Source of the DNA: Stenocarpella maydis
Lineage: Eukaryota > Ascomycota > Sordariomycetes > Diaporthales > Diaporthaceae
Assembly: GCA_002270565.1 (NCBI GenBank)
Contig: NQMI01000147.1
Location: 47,617-111,616 of the forward strand
Reading direction: 5' to 3'
Length of the DNA: 64,000 nucleotides
Below the pieces are notes generated by a model that worked only from the letters and a program-made list of their open reading frames with translations, was not told where the DNA came from and did no database searches. Shown piece by piece: positions 1 to 10,580 of this stretch (positions within the stretch are counted from its first letter, which is position 1; every line of letters begins with the position of its first letter). Made by a program: the position numbers and the translations under genes.

Positions 1-1896
1 CCATGCGACTGATCTTTTGTCCTGGTTCCCATATCATTCCGTGACAGAGTCGATCTTGTTTAAACGCGTTCCCAGCTGTCCTATTTGTGTGCAGCTGCTC
101 CTGCCAGGCGTTTTAATCTGTCGGAAAGGCTCGCTCGTTGTGATTTTCGGGCTCCTGGGAGGACTTTTAGGTTTTGGAGGAATTTGTCAGTATGTTCAGC
201 TAAGCTGACTCACGTTTGTACGAATGATCTTGTGCGTGTCGCAAATCGGGTGCAGCATGGACAGGGACAAGGGAATTGCATGCCCTTACCCTTCAATGAA
301 GGCTCAGAGTCGGTACTTGACCTGAACTCATCTTGTTCGAGAGGCTTTTCCGGCGCGGGCTTGTCACATTTTTGGTTTGAACCTGAGACAGGAAAGAGGA
401 AGGTGGTCGGGTGTTTGCTGTCTTTCATGGCAGCCATGATGAAGCCGATCTCCATGCTGGGGCTGGCCATTTTTGAAGGGTTGTGTTGTTCTTGCGGGGA
501 TGATATCAATCAATTGCCGGCTTATGAGAAGCTCCCTTTTAGATACCACCTGGAAGACACGTAAAGGCTCTTGGAGTTCGCAGATGGAAGCCAAACATTA
601 TATACCCAGTTCCTCCTTCCGAGCACGTGTCTGTTTCGAAGGGAGTCATCGAGCACCGGTTGCATGTCCGCGGCCGCTTCTCACGGTGTCCGGCCATAGC
701 TCCGTCTTAGTCCGTTGCACGCCGCTGGTGAAAAGTACCACCCGCGCCCTGGGCTGACATGCATGGAGCAGCAGAAAGCTGGGAACCGAGCGCCGAGGGC
801 GCTCCCGAACTTGCTCACGCGCAAATCTTTTAAGCTTGGTGTTGCATGCCAGTATTGTGCTTCGGCCTCGGCTTCGGCTTCGGCTTGCCGTACCACACGG
901 ACTATTTCGGTGGTGTGAGAGGGCTCTTCTTTAATTTTGTTCCTCGTGAATTATTGTCGAGCCCCAGCGTTCGGAGCAGTGATATCGATGGGGGATTTTC
1001 TTTTTTTGGGCCGTCCGTAGGGTGGGGGGGGGGGGGGTGCCAAAGCCAGCCGATACTTCGCCAGACTACGGTATCATGTCAGTGCAGCCATTCACATGCA
1101 TGGTGTGCTGAATAGTGCAAGTATGCATCTTGCAGAAGAGAATCTCGAAGCACACCGGCATAACAGAACCGGCATTAGTCATGCCTGTAGGAATCTTGGG
1201 GTCTATCCGCCTGTGTGCATCAATCCGCAGTCCTCTCGACTCTGTGAGGGGGGGGGGGAATACCACATGCTTTGATTAAACCCTTGGCCTTGGGCAGTGT
1301 CCTCAGCTGCAGAGCAGAGGTCCCAGCCTGCCATGGGCGCTGCCCACTTAGCACAAGACTAACTAACGATCTCGGGAGCGAGACCCGTTGAAGCAGCTCT
1401 GGACTGACGTATAGTGCTAGTTAGAGTATAGATGAACCCACAACCTTAGCCTGCCTATGAAGCTACCGCACCGAACGGTCATGTGAGATACACTGGACAT
1501 GTCATTCAAGCAGAATGCAAAACGGACAAGGAGTGCAACCAGGTGGGCAGGACGAGCAAAGGAGAGACGACCAATCAAGGGCGCAGCCGTGGCCGATCCG
1601 ACAGACACAAGGCCGGGAAGGGCGCAGTGGCAGCGAAGCCTATCGGGAGCGTATGACGGTGGCATGTTTCTCGACGCACAACAGGCCACAAAGGAGAAGC
1701 ATAGGGCCACAGTGGTTGTAAGCCAGGGCCGAGGCGCTCGGCATGCAGAGTTGGGATTTGACTCTTGAGATCAAGCTTATACATAGTTTGACTGGCAGGC
1801 CGGCGAGATGTAGTTAATTTAGTGGGGACTGAAACCACGGGTCTGTCAGCGTGGCAGGTATGATGCAATGCAGCATGCAGGGATTGGCTTTTTTTT
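1..1896. other. Intergenic, no supported gene
   Basis: Open frames on both strands are short, overlapping and show no recognisable domain or signal peptide. Homopolymer G runs lie near 1023-1037 and 1250-1258. A short simple repeat of GGCTTC type lies near 860-885. I see no RNA gene. Confidence 0.5.
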
Positions 1897-1898
1897 CC

Positions 1899-1927
1899 TT
1901 TCTTCTTCTTCTTCTTCTTCTTCTTCC
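1899..1927 (+). repeat. TTC microsatellite
   Basis: A pure run of TTC triplets sits inside a T-rich tract. It precedes the 14-bp minisatellite by about 45 bases. On the other strand it reads as GAA and gives polylysine- or polyglutamate-like shadow frames, which are not genes. Confidence 0.85.
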
Positions 1928-1970
1928 TTCTTCTCTTCCTTGAGCGTTGGCTGCTCTGCTGATAAAGGAC

Positions 1971-2064
1971 GGACGTGCCAGGACGGACGTGCCAGGACGG
2001 ACGTGCCGGTACGGACGTGCCAGTACGGACGTGCCAGTACGGACGTGCCAGTACGGACGTACCA
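1971..2064 (+). repeat. 14-bp minisatellite, about 7 units
   Basis: The unit GGACGTGCCAGTAC (early units end GGAC instead of GTAC) starts at 1971, 1985, 1999, 2013, 2027, 2041 and 2055, an exact 14-base period. Because 14 is not a multiple of 3, the array rotates through all frames and leaves repetitive open frames on both strands. These look like artefacts. A second short 10-bp repeat (CCAGGCCCTG, about 3 units) lies at 2211-2240. Confidence 0.9.
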
Positions 2065-2899
2065 GCCTGTGGTGGATGACGAGTGCCAGGGAGGGAGTAC
2101 CAGCGAAAAAGACCAGAGGTGAGACGTGGTGCACGGGCCAGCGGGCCAGCGGGCTGGGCAGGGAAACTGTGGCTGTTTCGCCTGACCTCTTCGGGTGGCC
2201 CTGCCGGCTGCCAGGCCCTGCCAGGCCCTGCCAGGCCCCCGCCAGGCACCGCCTCGTCTCTTCGGCGTCGTCTCATGTTGCTCCCGATTCGTCTCGTCTG
2301 GGCCCTGGCTCCAGGGTTGACGCCCTCCAGCTGCGACATGCTCGTGCAACACGTTCATGCGTCAGGATGGCTCAACCTGTGCGTGTGCTGCGTGCGGGGG
2401 TCGGCGTGCGGGGGGTGTGGGCATCGGCGGCAATCCTGACTCTCTGACTCGTTCCTCGTCCAGCCCGTCTCGTCGTCTCGTCGTCTCGTCGTCTCATCCC
2501 TACCCGGCCCAACCTTGCCTCTACCACACACCCTCGCGCACACCATTCCTATGTCCTACCTCCCTATTCTACCCTCCACCTCCCACGTTGTGTTCCCTCT
2601 CTGAATTCAATTTTTGACTTCCGACCCGGAAACACTCCAATCTCTTGACCTTGTGACCGAGCCCGATAGGTTTCAATTCGCGTGAAGGCTGTGCCTCTCT
2701 TTTATTCTTTGTAATACTGTCTCTTCTGTCCTTTTTTTCTTGGCTCCAAGCTTGCAACATCGTGACGGTTGAGCCGCACCTCGGGATCTCGTTGGATAAT
2801 TTGGGACAGGGAGAAAGACAAAGACAAGGGGGAAACCAAGAGAAAACGAAGCCGACTACCAACAAGAAGCAGAAGCAATCGCCGCACCCGCACGACAAG
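2065..2899 (+). promoter_or_regulatory. Upstream region of the 2900 gene, pyrimidine-rich
   Basis: The stretch has no supported gene. It contains a CCAGGCCCTG repeat at 2211-2240, a GTCTC/GTC repeat near 2468-2497 and long C/T-rich tracts at 2500-2740. Such tracts are typical of filamentous-fungal promoters and 5' leaders. An in-frame extension of the downstream ORF reaches 2762, but it lacks a signal peptide, so the start at 2900 is preferred and this stretch is treated as leader. Confidence 0.45.
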
Positions 2900-3397
2900 A
2901 TGCAGAACCCATTCACCACCGCCCTCCTCCTCCTGGCCGCCCTCTCGGCGTCGGTGCTCGCCTCGCCCTCGTCCGCCAGCGACCTCGCCGCCCCGGGGAG
3001 CGTCAGGGTCGTCGCGCGCCAGTTCACCGACACGGTCCTCTCGACCCAGGCCGCATGCCTCCAGTACAGCATGATAGCCAACATGTCCGTCGTCGCCGCC
3101 AACAGCACCTACCGCGCCGTCTTCCTCGAGAAGAGCCAGACCGGCACCCTCGCCAACACGGCAATGCTCAACAAGGCCATCCTCGTCGCCCCCAACCTGA
3201 CCGCCGACGTCGAGCTCAACCAGCAGTGCGGGAACCTGACCGAGATCGCAATCCAGGAGGCCGCCGTCAACTTCACACAGGGCAAGGTCGCCCAGTTCAC
3301 CTTCACCGCCCCGGTCTCCATCGTGGCTGGGCCCATCGTTATACTCGTGGTGTTACTCTGCTTGTTCATCCAGGTCGGCGTCATGTCCGCCTTGTGA
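2900..3397 (+). CDS. Small N-glycosylated secreted or membrane-anchored protein
   Basis: Single exon, 165 residues. The start at 2900 is chosen because it places a clear signal peptide (MQNPFTTALLLLAALSASVLA) at the N-terminus; the same frame is open upstream to 2762 but that extension is charged and non-secretory. The mature part has five N-glycosylation sequons (NMS, NST, NLT, NLT, NFT) and two cysteines. The last 25 or so residues are strongly hydrophobic (VSIVAGPIVILVVLLCLFIQ) with a very short tail, consistent with a GPI-attachment signal or a single C-terminal membrane segment. I do not recognise a family. A cell-surface or effector-like small secreted protein is an inference from architecture only. 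Confidence 0.7.
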   Translation: MQNPFTTALLLLAALSASVLASPSSASDLAAPGSVRVVARQFTDTVLSTQAACLQYSMIANMSVVAANSTYRAVFLEKSQTGTLANTAMLNKAILVAPNLTADVELNQQCGNLTEIAIQEAAVNFTQGKVAQFTFTAPVSIVAGPIVILVVLLCLFIQVGVMSAL

Positions 3398-4508
3398 GTG
3401 TGAGGAGGACTATGAGAGGGGTGGGCAAGGGATGAGGGCGGCCGCGTGCGATGCGAGCTGCTTGTCGTCGTCGTCAGCCTCGGGAGCTGAGGCGACGCGA
3501 GAGTCCGGTGGGGTGGGCGCGCGGCACGGTCTTTCGAAGCCAAAGCCGAGGGTTGGAGGCCATTACCAGATGGGGGGGGGGGGGGGGGCATTCACGGATC
3601 ATGGCATTGGCAACGTCTGCACTTACGACGTGGCAGCCCAGAGCACAGTTGCCTGGACAACGGAGGAGCTGATGTCTAATTCTGCGGAGCCAGTTTGATA
3701 TATACTATTTTTCGTGCCAGTTTTCAGTGATGTTCGCCAAGCACCATCGCTAGTTACTGTCGGAATGGGCCAGCAACATTCAATTGTCTGTTCAATGCCC
3801 ATGCCGCCTGATATTATGTGGCACATGACCGGCCCGAAGCCGATTGCCAACTTGAAATTGAAGCATCACGACACTTGCCTCCAAATCCGAGCTGTCCTGT
3901 GTCGCGTGAAACCCGGTTTCTAGGCCATTGCGAAGTCTCTTCGGCTACTGCGTGCTTGGAAGCTCCGAAGCACAGCTAAGCACTTGTCCTGGTTTCCTCC
4001 TGATGCTGTGGACATGCTTTTACAACCGCCAATCAAACCGACATCGCACGGGAATCAGCTGACATATGACAATGGCACGTGAACTGATTGCCTGATGAGC
4101 TAGGTTCTCATGCGCACGGGGAAAGGACCGGAGTAGCAACAAATCTGCATGTCGCCATTGCGACTTTGACCACAAATCTCCTGGTATTTCTCTTCTTGCG
4201 GTACATGGTCCCATTTCTACCAGCCTTGCTCAGCTACAAGCAGTCTTTTCGCCCCCCGTCCACCAACTCACTCAAACAAGCCCAGTTCGACAGTACCAGC
4301 CCCATTCTAATCTCAAGGTGATGAACACACCCGCAGTCATGCGAGGACCATCAGAACAGCCTGAAACAAGACACTCAAACTCTGCAATGCCGGAGAGAAG
4401 ACTGGGCCCAGGCTCGCAAGGTTGATTTGCAGAGGTCACCAGACACTCGTCCCCCCCGGGGCTGATCGGAGCTCTTACAAACGGACCAGTGAAGAGGCCG
4501 AGGGGACG
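3398..4508. other. Intergenic, no supported gene
   Basis: Contains a G homopolymer near 3571-3588. Frames here are short and lack domains. AT content rises slightly from 3700 to 4300. No RNA gene or repeat is evident. Confidence 0.45.
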
Positions 4509-5612
4509 CTAGCGAAGCCCAGTCGTGCAGTTGCTGTCTTCGATCCTGGCGCCGGCGAAGCTCACCACCGTGACCCGCTGCGACTCCTGGTGCCAGCGCA
4601 GATCAGCCTCCGTCAGCGGCTCCAGGAAGGTCACGCCGCGGTCCCGGATTTCTCCCAGCGTGCGCCTGATCCTTTCTTTTCGTGGCATGGGTGCCTCGGA
4701 CAGAGGCACTTCGGTTGACGACAGGAGCAGGAGGCTCGTCCCGCAGCCCCTTCCCGAGCTCGATGGGGCCCAGACAGGATGGGACACACTCGCCCGCGAG
4801 CTCCGGGCCGAGGCACTTGACCGCCAGGGTGGAAGGCTCAATGGCGACCAGACGAGCCTTCCACAGCGCGTGGACGTGCGCGAGGAGCACGGTGCCGTTC
4901 TCTCGATGGTCCCAAGCCATAGGCCACTTCTCCGCAGGCTCTTCATGCTCGCAGTCAATGTCTGACTTGTCGATAGGGAACACCTCGAAGTGTTGAGGAG
5001 GGACGATGTGGTAAATCACAAGACGGAGGTCCTACCACGAGAGCTTCGAATTTTCAGGCGTGTGTCGGCCGAGGCCAGAAACTGCACAACACCGACCAGA
5101 GGTGTTCGAGAGGAAGTGGAACCCCTTTATAGCCTCCTCGGCTCCCGAGAGGTTCGGTGGGATTCTCCCCTGGTCCCTTATGGCCCCTTGCCACGCTCCA
5201 TTCGGGGTGAGCTCGTAGGCAGGGGCGGGTTGCAGGATTAATGGGCGGTAGTCCTGCGGAGGCTTCGCGACGGCTTGTCGCACCCTGGTGCAGAATTGGC
5301 CTAGGTGCAGGTGTGGTGTCGATTCAGTGGCGCCTTTCTCATCCTCTGGGCTCAGGATATGACCCATCAGGAGGTGTGTCCAGTCGCCCTAATGCCAGCG
5401 CTGAGAATGATCAAGCTGGAAAGGGATGATGGGAAGATGACGGCTTTCGGCTGACCAAAGAGAGCGTCAACCCACTTGAAGCTGGAGGCTACACTTGCAA
5501 ACTGGCCAGGGAAAGACGCAAGAACCTCAGACCACTTAGCCTCAGCTCGCATGGGGAATGTAGTCCGTACTACAGCACTTGAGACGGGCGTGTATGGTCC
5601 TGCTGCGCTCAC
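4509..5612 (-). pseudogene. Decayed protein-coding gene of unknown family
   Basis: Three long minus-strand frames line up end to end. From 5367 to 4603 one frame is open except for a single TAG at 5029-5031, with coding-like sequence on both sides (...ENSKLSW, stop, DLRLVIYHIVPPQHFEVF...). Near 4700-4740 the plausible reading shifts by one base into the frame ending at 4509, whose tail reads GVTFLEPLTEADLRWHQESQ. Upstream, a third frame (5612-5367) ends as the middle one begins. A multi-exon gene with unrecognised introns is the alternative, but no good GT..AG pair removes the TAG. No domain recognised. Confidence 0.4.
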
Positions 5613-5693
5613 TCCAGCACCTACCCCCAGCCGATATCGATCTCAGAAGGCCCACGCGGGTCCGCAGAGGGGCGGGCGTCGACTTGGGACGGA

Positions 5694-6755
5694 TTAAATA
5701 TTATTAAACAGGCTATATAGCAAGAGAGCACACGCCCACAGCGCCCACACCCCGCGCGCCGACCCGTGACCCGACCTCGCCGCATCGTTGGCCGCGCCCA
5801 GTATCCTGGCGACATTCCCAATCGTGGCGGGCTCCATGGTGGTGTTGTGCCAGCTGCCGCTCGTGAAGTAGGTGCTGTGCACGCCCATGTCGACCACGCC
5901 GTCGATCTGCTGCGTGAGCATCTGCAGCGAGGCGTTGGTGGGGCCGCGGAACTGGTGCACGATGATGACCGTCTGCGGCAGGAAGGCGCTGTCGTGGGGG
6001 AGGCCGTCGCCCTTGTCGAGGCTCGCGGCCCTGAAGGGCTCGTAGGGCGTGGGGCAGTCCCACTCGACGCCCTCGGCCGCCGGGTCGGTGGTGTAGCACG
6101 TCTCCTTGGTGACGACGGCCGAGGCCATGCCGAACAGCTGGGTCTCGTAGTCCGGGTCCACCACGTGGCCCGCGTTGAGGATGACGCTGTACTTGCCCCT
6201 GGCCTTGTCCTTGGCCTCGAAGGTCTCGTTGGCGTAGGCGACCAGGTCCTGGTACAGCGAGGCGTTGGCCGAGGACGAGCCGATCTCGTCGAACCACAGG
6301 CCGTGGATGGAGATGTCGGCTTCCTCGTTGGCGTCCCAGGTTGCCTCCCTGTCCCACCTGGACCATTCCAGTATGTCGGCCTTGACCTCGTCGGCCGGCC
6401 GCTGCCCGTATCTGGTGTAGACGTACCCGATGGTCTGGGCGTTCCGGAACCTGCTGATGGTGGCCAGGTGGGTTGTCCAGTCGCGGTTGCAGCCATGGGG
6501 GATGTAGTCGTCATTCTCGACATTGCAGTATCCCTCGTTGAACCCGGACGGGTCGCTCGTGTTCATGGGCCCGTTGTTTGGGTTGATGATGACATAAAAG
6601 TGCGTGTCTGGGTTGTCCTCGATAGCATCCATGGCCGCCTGCCAGTTCGGGTTGGTCCACGTCGCATTTCCAGGGTAGACGTAAAGAGGCACCATGACAT
6701 CGGTCCTGGCCACCACCATCGAGGCGAGTGCCGCGAGGCCGACGAGAGATCTCAT
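5694..6755 (-). CDS. Spherulin-4-like cell-surface protein, GPI-anchored
   Basis: Single exon, 353 residues. Residues 1-16 form a signal peptide. The body matches the spherulation-specific family 4 fold (named after Physarum spherulin 4). It opens with DVMVPLYVYPGNATW, then a FYVIINPNNGP strand, TIGYVYTRYGQR, and GLWFDEIGS, the order of strand motifs seen in this TIM-barrel-like family. Several N-glycosylation sequons (NAT, NTS, NAS, NET, NTT) suit an extracellular protein. The C-terminus (about residues 325-353) is a small-residue and Ser/Gly stretch followed by a hydrophobic tail, a likely GPI signal. Its biochemical role is unknown; members are often stress- or development-associated wall proteins. 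Family call firm, function open. Confidence 0.85.
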   Translation of the reverse strand: MRSLVGLAALASMVVARTDVMVPLYVYPGNATWTNPNWQAAMDAIEDNPDTHFYVIINPNNGPMNTSDPSGFNEGYCNVENDDYIPHGCNRDWTTHLATISRFRNAQTIGYVYTRYGQRPADEVKADILEWSRWDREATWDANEEADISIHGLWFDEIGSSSANASLYQDLVAYANETFEAKDKARGKYSVILNAGHVVDPDYETQLFGMASAVVTKETCYTTDPAAEGVEWDCPTPYEPFRAASLDKGDGLPHDSAFLPQTVIIVHQFRGPTNASLQMLTQQIDGVVDMGVHSTYFTSGSWHNTTMEPATIGNVARILGAANDAARSGHGSARGVWALWACALLLYSLFNNI

Positions 6756-9700
6756 GCTGCGGGCGACAACCCCGTGCGAGGGACGTGAAGATGTGAGTTA
6801 ATACAATACGTGACCAGCATACATGGCCCAGAGTAAATAAGACGCGTGATCTACTCTCGTGGTCCGAGTTGAGTCTGCGGCTGGGCCGGATTGGACGCTC
6901 AGGCTTGAGGCGCGACGGACGAAGAATCCAGTAAAACCCCCGCGATACCTGTCTCGGAATGGTCTAGTAAGGTAGCTAAAACCAAAAAAAAAAAAAAAAA
7001 AAAAAATCTCAGGGTCCTCGTCGCGGCGGACATACGCAGCACGGCGAGGCGCAGTGCAGCACAGCCCAACGCTTGGAGCGACTTCAAGGCTGGCAATAAG
7101 GGAAGTCAAATTCCCGCGGTCAAGGGACGGACGGAGGCTGATTGGTGATGCTGATGAGAACTCCCTTTTGATGGAAAGGAAGGTTTGACGATCCCTTTTG
7201 GAGATCGGGAAACTCGGCACAAGCCACATTAATAGTAAACTTGAAGGGGAAGAGGGCCGGCCAGAACAGGGGCAGCTAGACTAGGCTAATGGATGGCAGA
7301 TGCTAGCTGCATGAATCGACATATGTAGAGCAGCTGAACAAATCCCTGTTGTGCCGACTGCCAATATAATCATATCTGTGCGGCCTTGGCCTGCCGGGGG
7401 AGAGAGGCGGATCTAGTGTATTGGGAAAGGGGTGGAGTGAGACACACGACCAGTGGCCATGCCAGTTCGGTTACCATAATTTGCTGCATTCGACCATCAC
7501 AAGACAATAGCTCCTGGGCATATTGTCGAGTCGTTAACCCCTACCTAGGTACTGTGCATAACGGCCTGCAGGCCTGATAAGACGGCTAGACGCTGGACAG
7601 CCAGTGACTCTTGGCCGCGCATGTCTCATCCAGCTGCCCCGCGGCTCTCGTATTCATCGCGACTCATTTTCCTCACGTGCGCTGAATCCTTCTTGTGATG
7701 CTTTGTTGTTTACCCAGAGAGTCCCGTGAATACCTAGTCTAGGTAGTCAGTCTTATCTTGCAAGGCGTCCCATATCCCACGAGTACGTTTGTCTCACTCC
7801 TCGGGCCGTTGTCCCACACACACCATGTCGTGCTCGGTGATGACAGCCTGCAGTAGCAATCTGACTATCCACCGTTAGATACCCGAAAGTTAGTTAACCT
7901 TGTCAAGGGGGTACGCCCCGCATCCCCGATCTCTCCAACAGATCACTGTAATTCCATTCATACATTCAGTTGTATCTGGATCAATCTGTTTATGTTGGCT
8001 CTCTGAGGACATACAGTGCGTAACTCGAGGTATCTCCCCTCTTTCTTAGCAGCACTGTGATGTTCGCAGACAGACCACATCCGGCCCATCTCGATGTGCC
8101 CCCTTATCGGGCAGTTCACTTGGCTGTAAAGATCAAAAAGATTCACCCCAACCGACTATTAGTTCCCCGTATGTTTACAGATGGCTATAATGTAGCCAGT
8201 GCTGGGATATTAGCAGTATGTTGAGTATTGATTACTGGTATAGTCTCTAATGATTAAATCGTTGCCACTGAAACCATTGCTCCACAAGATGCTGTCCCAC
8301 TGCTTCTCGGTAGTGGTTGGGACAGCTGTCTCGCTCGTCGTCGCAGTGGGTTGTTTCATGGCTAATAGCTCTAAACTTGTGCCCTACTACAGGATTTTAG
8401 TTCCAAGGTTGACAATGCGTTGACACGGTACCTCGAGTGCTGGGGCGGTCCATGGCTGGGGAGGCTACCTCCGGGGGCGCGTCCAAGAGCCTCGCCAACC
8501 CACTTGTCACACTTTCAGAGGCAAAAGACTTCACAGGCATGTCACTCCCAAACAGCTACTTGATGCTGCAAGCCGACGCGGCAGACTACTCGGTGTCGTT
8601 CATCGCGACTGGCGCAACCCCCTACGTCCATGTTGTCGGCCCCCAACTGTACAATTAAACTCATGAAAGACGCGAATTAAAATATACCGCAATTGTATCC
8701 GTATAATTATCGTCAATACCAGGCTCTAGGCGATCATAATGCATGCATGGTGGGTGTTGATCGAGAGGTAGGAGTTGTGACAAGGTCACGTGCCATAATC
8801 GTATCATGATGCAGACGAGAACCAAACTACATATCGATACTTTTTTCAAACCTGGGCAGCTAGCAGCATCTCTCCACAGTAGCTGAGGGCTTAGCTGAAG
8901 GAGGTCTGGATTCCTTTTTGTCACCATATGAGGCTAGGGTTGGTTACTATGCAGGGTGTGGCGTCGCATATTTTGCTCAAGTAGTACAGTTTTCTTATTA
9001 CATTATTACTACATCTGTACATTTTAGCTTCTAATGCTTTGCGGCCGACACGCCAGGCTCGGAATCGCCGACCAACCGTATATTTCGTCTAGTTGTCTGC
9101 AGCCGTTCGACGGCCACGCCCGAGTGGGATGGTTATAAAAGAAGGGACCCCCACAGGATCGGAAACTCGACGAGCCTAAAATGTGATGCCCTCAAGCCGC
9201 TTTTGACACAATGGCGCCAGAACAGCCAAGGGTTTTGCTAGCGTTCGCGGCAACGTCCGCATGAATGCTCTGAACCTCGGGGCGCCAGCCCCAGGTCGAA
9301 CATCGGATACGACCGAGTAGTAAGGCTCGGGATGCAAAGACGGTGGATGCGGAGGAGTCCGAAAGACCATGAAGCCACATGGAGGCGTTTTGGTCCTGCC
9401 TCACGGCGCAGGCTCGTCACGGAAAAAGCTGTAGCAAAATTTCCCAGACAGTCATAAATGATACTTGAATTTCACAGTAGTAACTACATTAACAAAAAAG
9501 TTGCGCATCATTCCCATAAAATCGGTTGAGGCTATCATAGCTTGAAGTGCTTGTTCTTTGTTGTAGGCTTATCCGGGATGCAGAGGATTAATTGCCTCTA
9601 TCACCAATACCAGCAGGCTCATGAGTCACATGCCATTTACACATGTTTCATCAGCCTTATAGTCATCCGAGATTACCAGTGTCTATGCAGGGCGCCCAAA

Positions 9701-10580
9701 TGTCAGCGTCCCAGGCGGCCGGTAACATGGACTGAAAGGATACATGATACCAGTAAGCAAGCCGACAGGGTATTCTAACTTTCAAGTATAAAAATCACAC
9801 TAAAACTTTATAGGGTTCAGTAGGTAACCTATAGGGTTTTTATTGGTAGAGGGGTATAAAGGCAATACTTAATTATTCTTCTGTATTGTTCTGGTTTAAG
9901 TTTCTAGCTAAGGGTTAAGGGGCTGAGAACTACCTATTAATACCTCTCGGTGGCCCACCACCACTTGGCAGACATACTAGTGGTGGCGGGCTGGGATGAA
10001 CTCAGGTTTGACGACAACTGCTGCACCAGGCTGGTATGCCGCAGTGGCGCGGTCTGACCCTGCTATGACGAATTAACATTTTCTGCTTCTCCGGTGGGCG
10101 AGAGTGCGAGAGATGCGTCCCGCGAGCTGAGGGAAAAAAGTAATGTGTCACGCTGTCCCGCAGCTAAAGCTCTCGGGTGGGCTCTAGTAGGATTGGCACC
10201 GCGGAGTAGCCTCTTGGCCGCGTGTCAGGTCTCGCTCTACCAAGACACCAAGTCTAAGCTCGTTCGGTTCCAAGACTTTCCAAGATCCCTATCGCAGAGA
10301 GCAAAGAGTCAATTAAGGGTAGCTTCTCATTGCGTGCTCAGCCTTGGGCATTTCGCCATCATGAACAAATTGTAATATGGAATGGGGCGCTTTGCCCATG
10401 GTTCTAACTCATACATATGGAAGATAGTACATGTATCCGGATAAAGAATGCGGTGACTCGTAGAAGGACCCTGGCTTACAAAATAGGCCATGCATCTGTG
10501 CCCTCGACACATACCTCAACTTGGAATTGTATGCAAACCCCATAGCCTTCTTAGACATTGTCACACAGGCAAGAAAAATA
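6756..10580. other. Long intergenic stretch with repeat relics, no supported gene
   Basis: 6984-7006 is a poly-A tract. 7300-9700 has scattered stops. A 68-residue frame at 8452-8658 has no start context or domain I trust. From about 9775 to 10090 composition drops to AT-rich with stops, resembling an old RIP-mutated repeat. It includes a hairpin whose arms (CCCACCACCACT at 9954-9965 and its near-complement at 9979-9990) are 13 bases apart. The end is the presumed promoter of the transporter at 10581. Confidence 0.45.

Noticed and set aside
1575..2447. Long overlapping open frames on both strands with repeated GTSVLARPYWHVR-like peptides
   Set aside because: They are the 14-bp minisatellite and TTC repeat read in different frames; no start context, domain or consistent codon use.
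5621..6788. Three other long frames (plus strand 340 codons, minus strand 300 and 217 codons)
   Set aside because: Shadows of the GC-rich spherulin-4-like gene; Arg/Pro- or Val/Gly-rich low-complexity products without motifs.
8452..8658. 68-codon frame ending in VHVVGPQLYN
   Set aside because: Peptide looks protein-like, but no domain, no partner exon with good splice sites and isolated in 3.8 kb of non-coding sequence.
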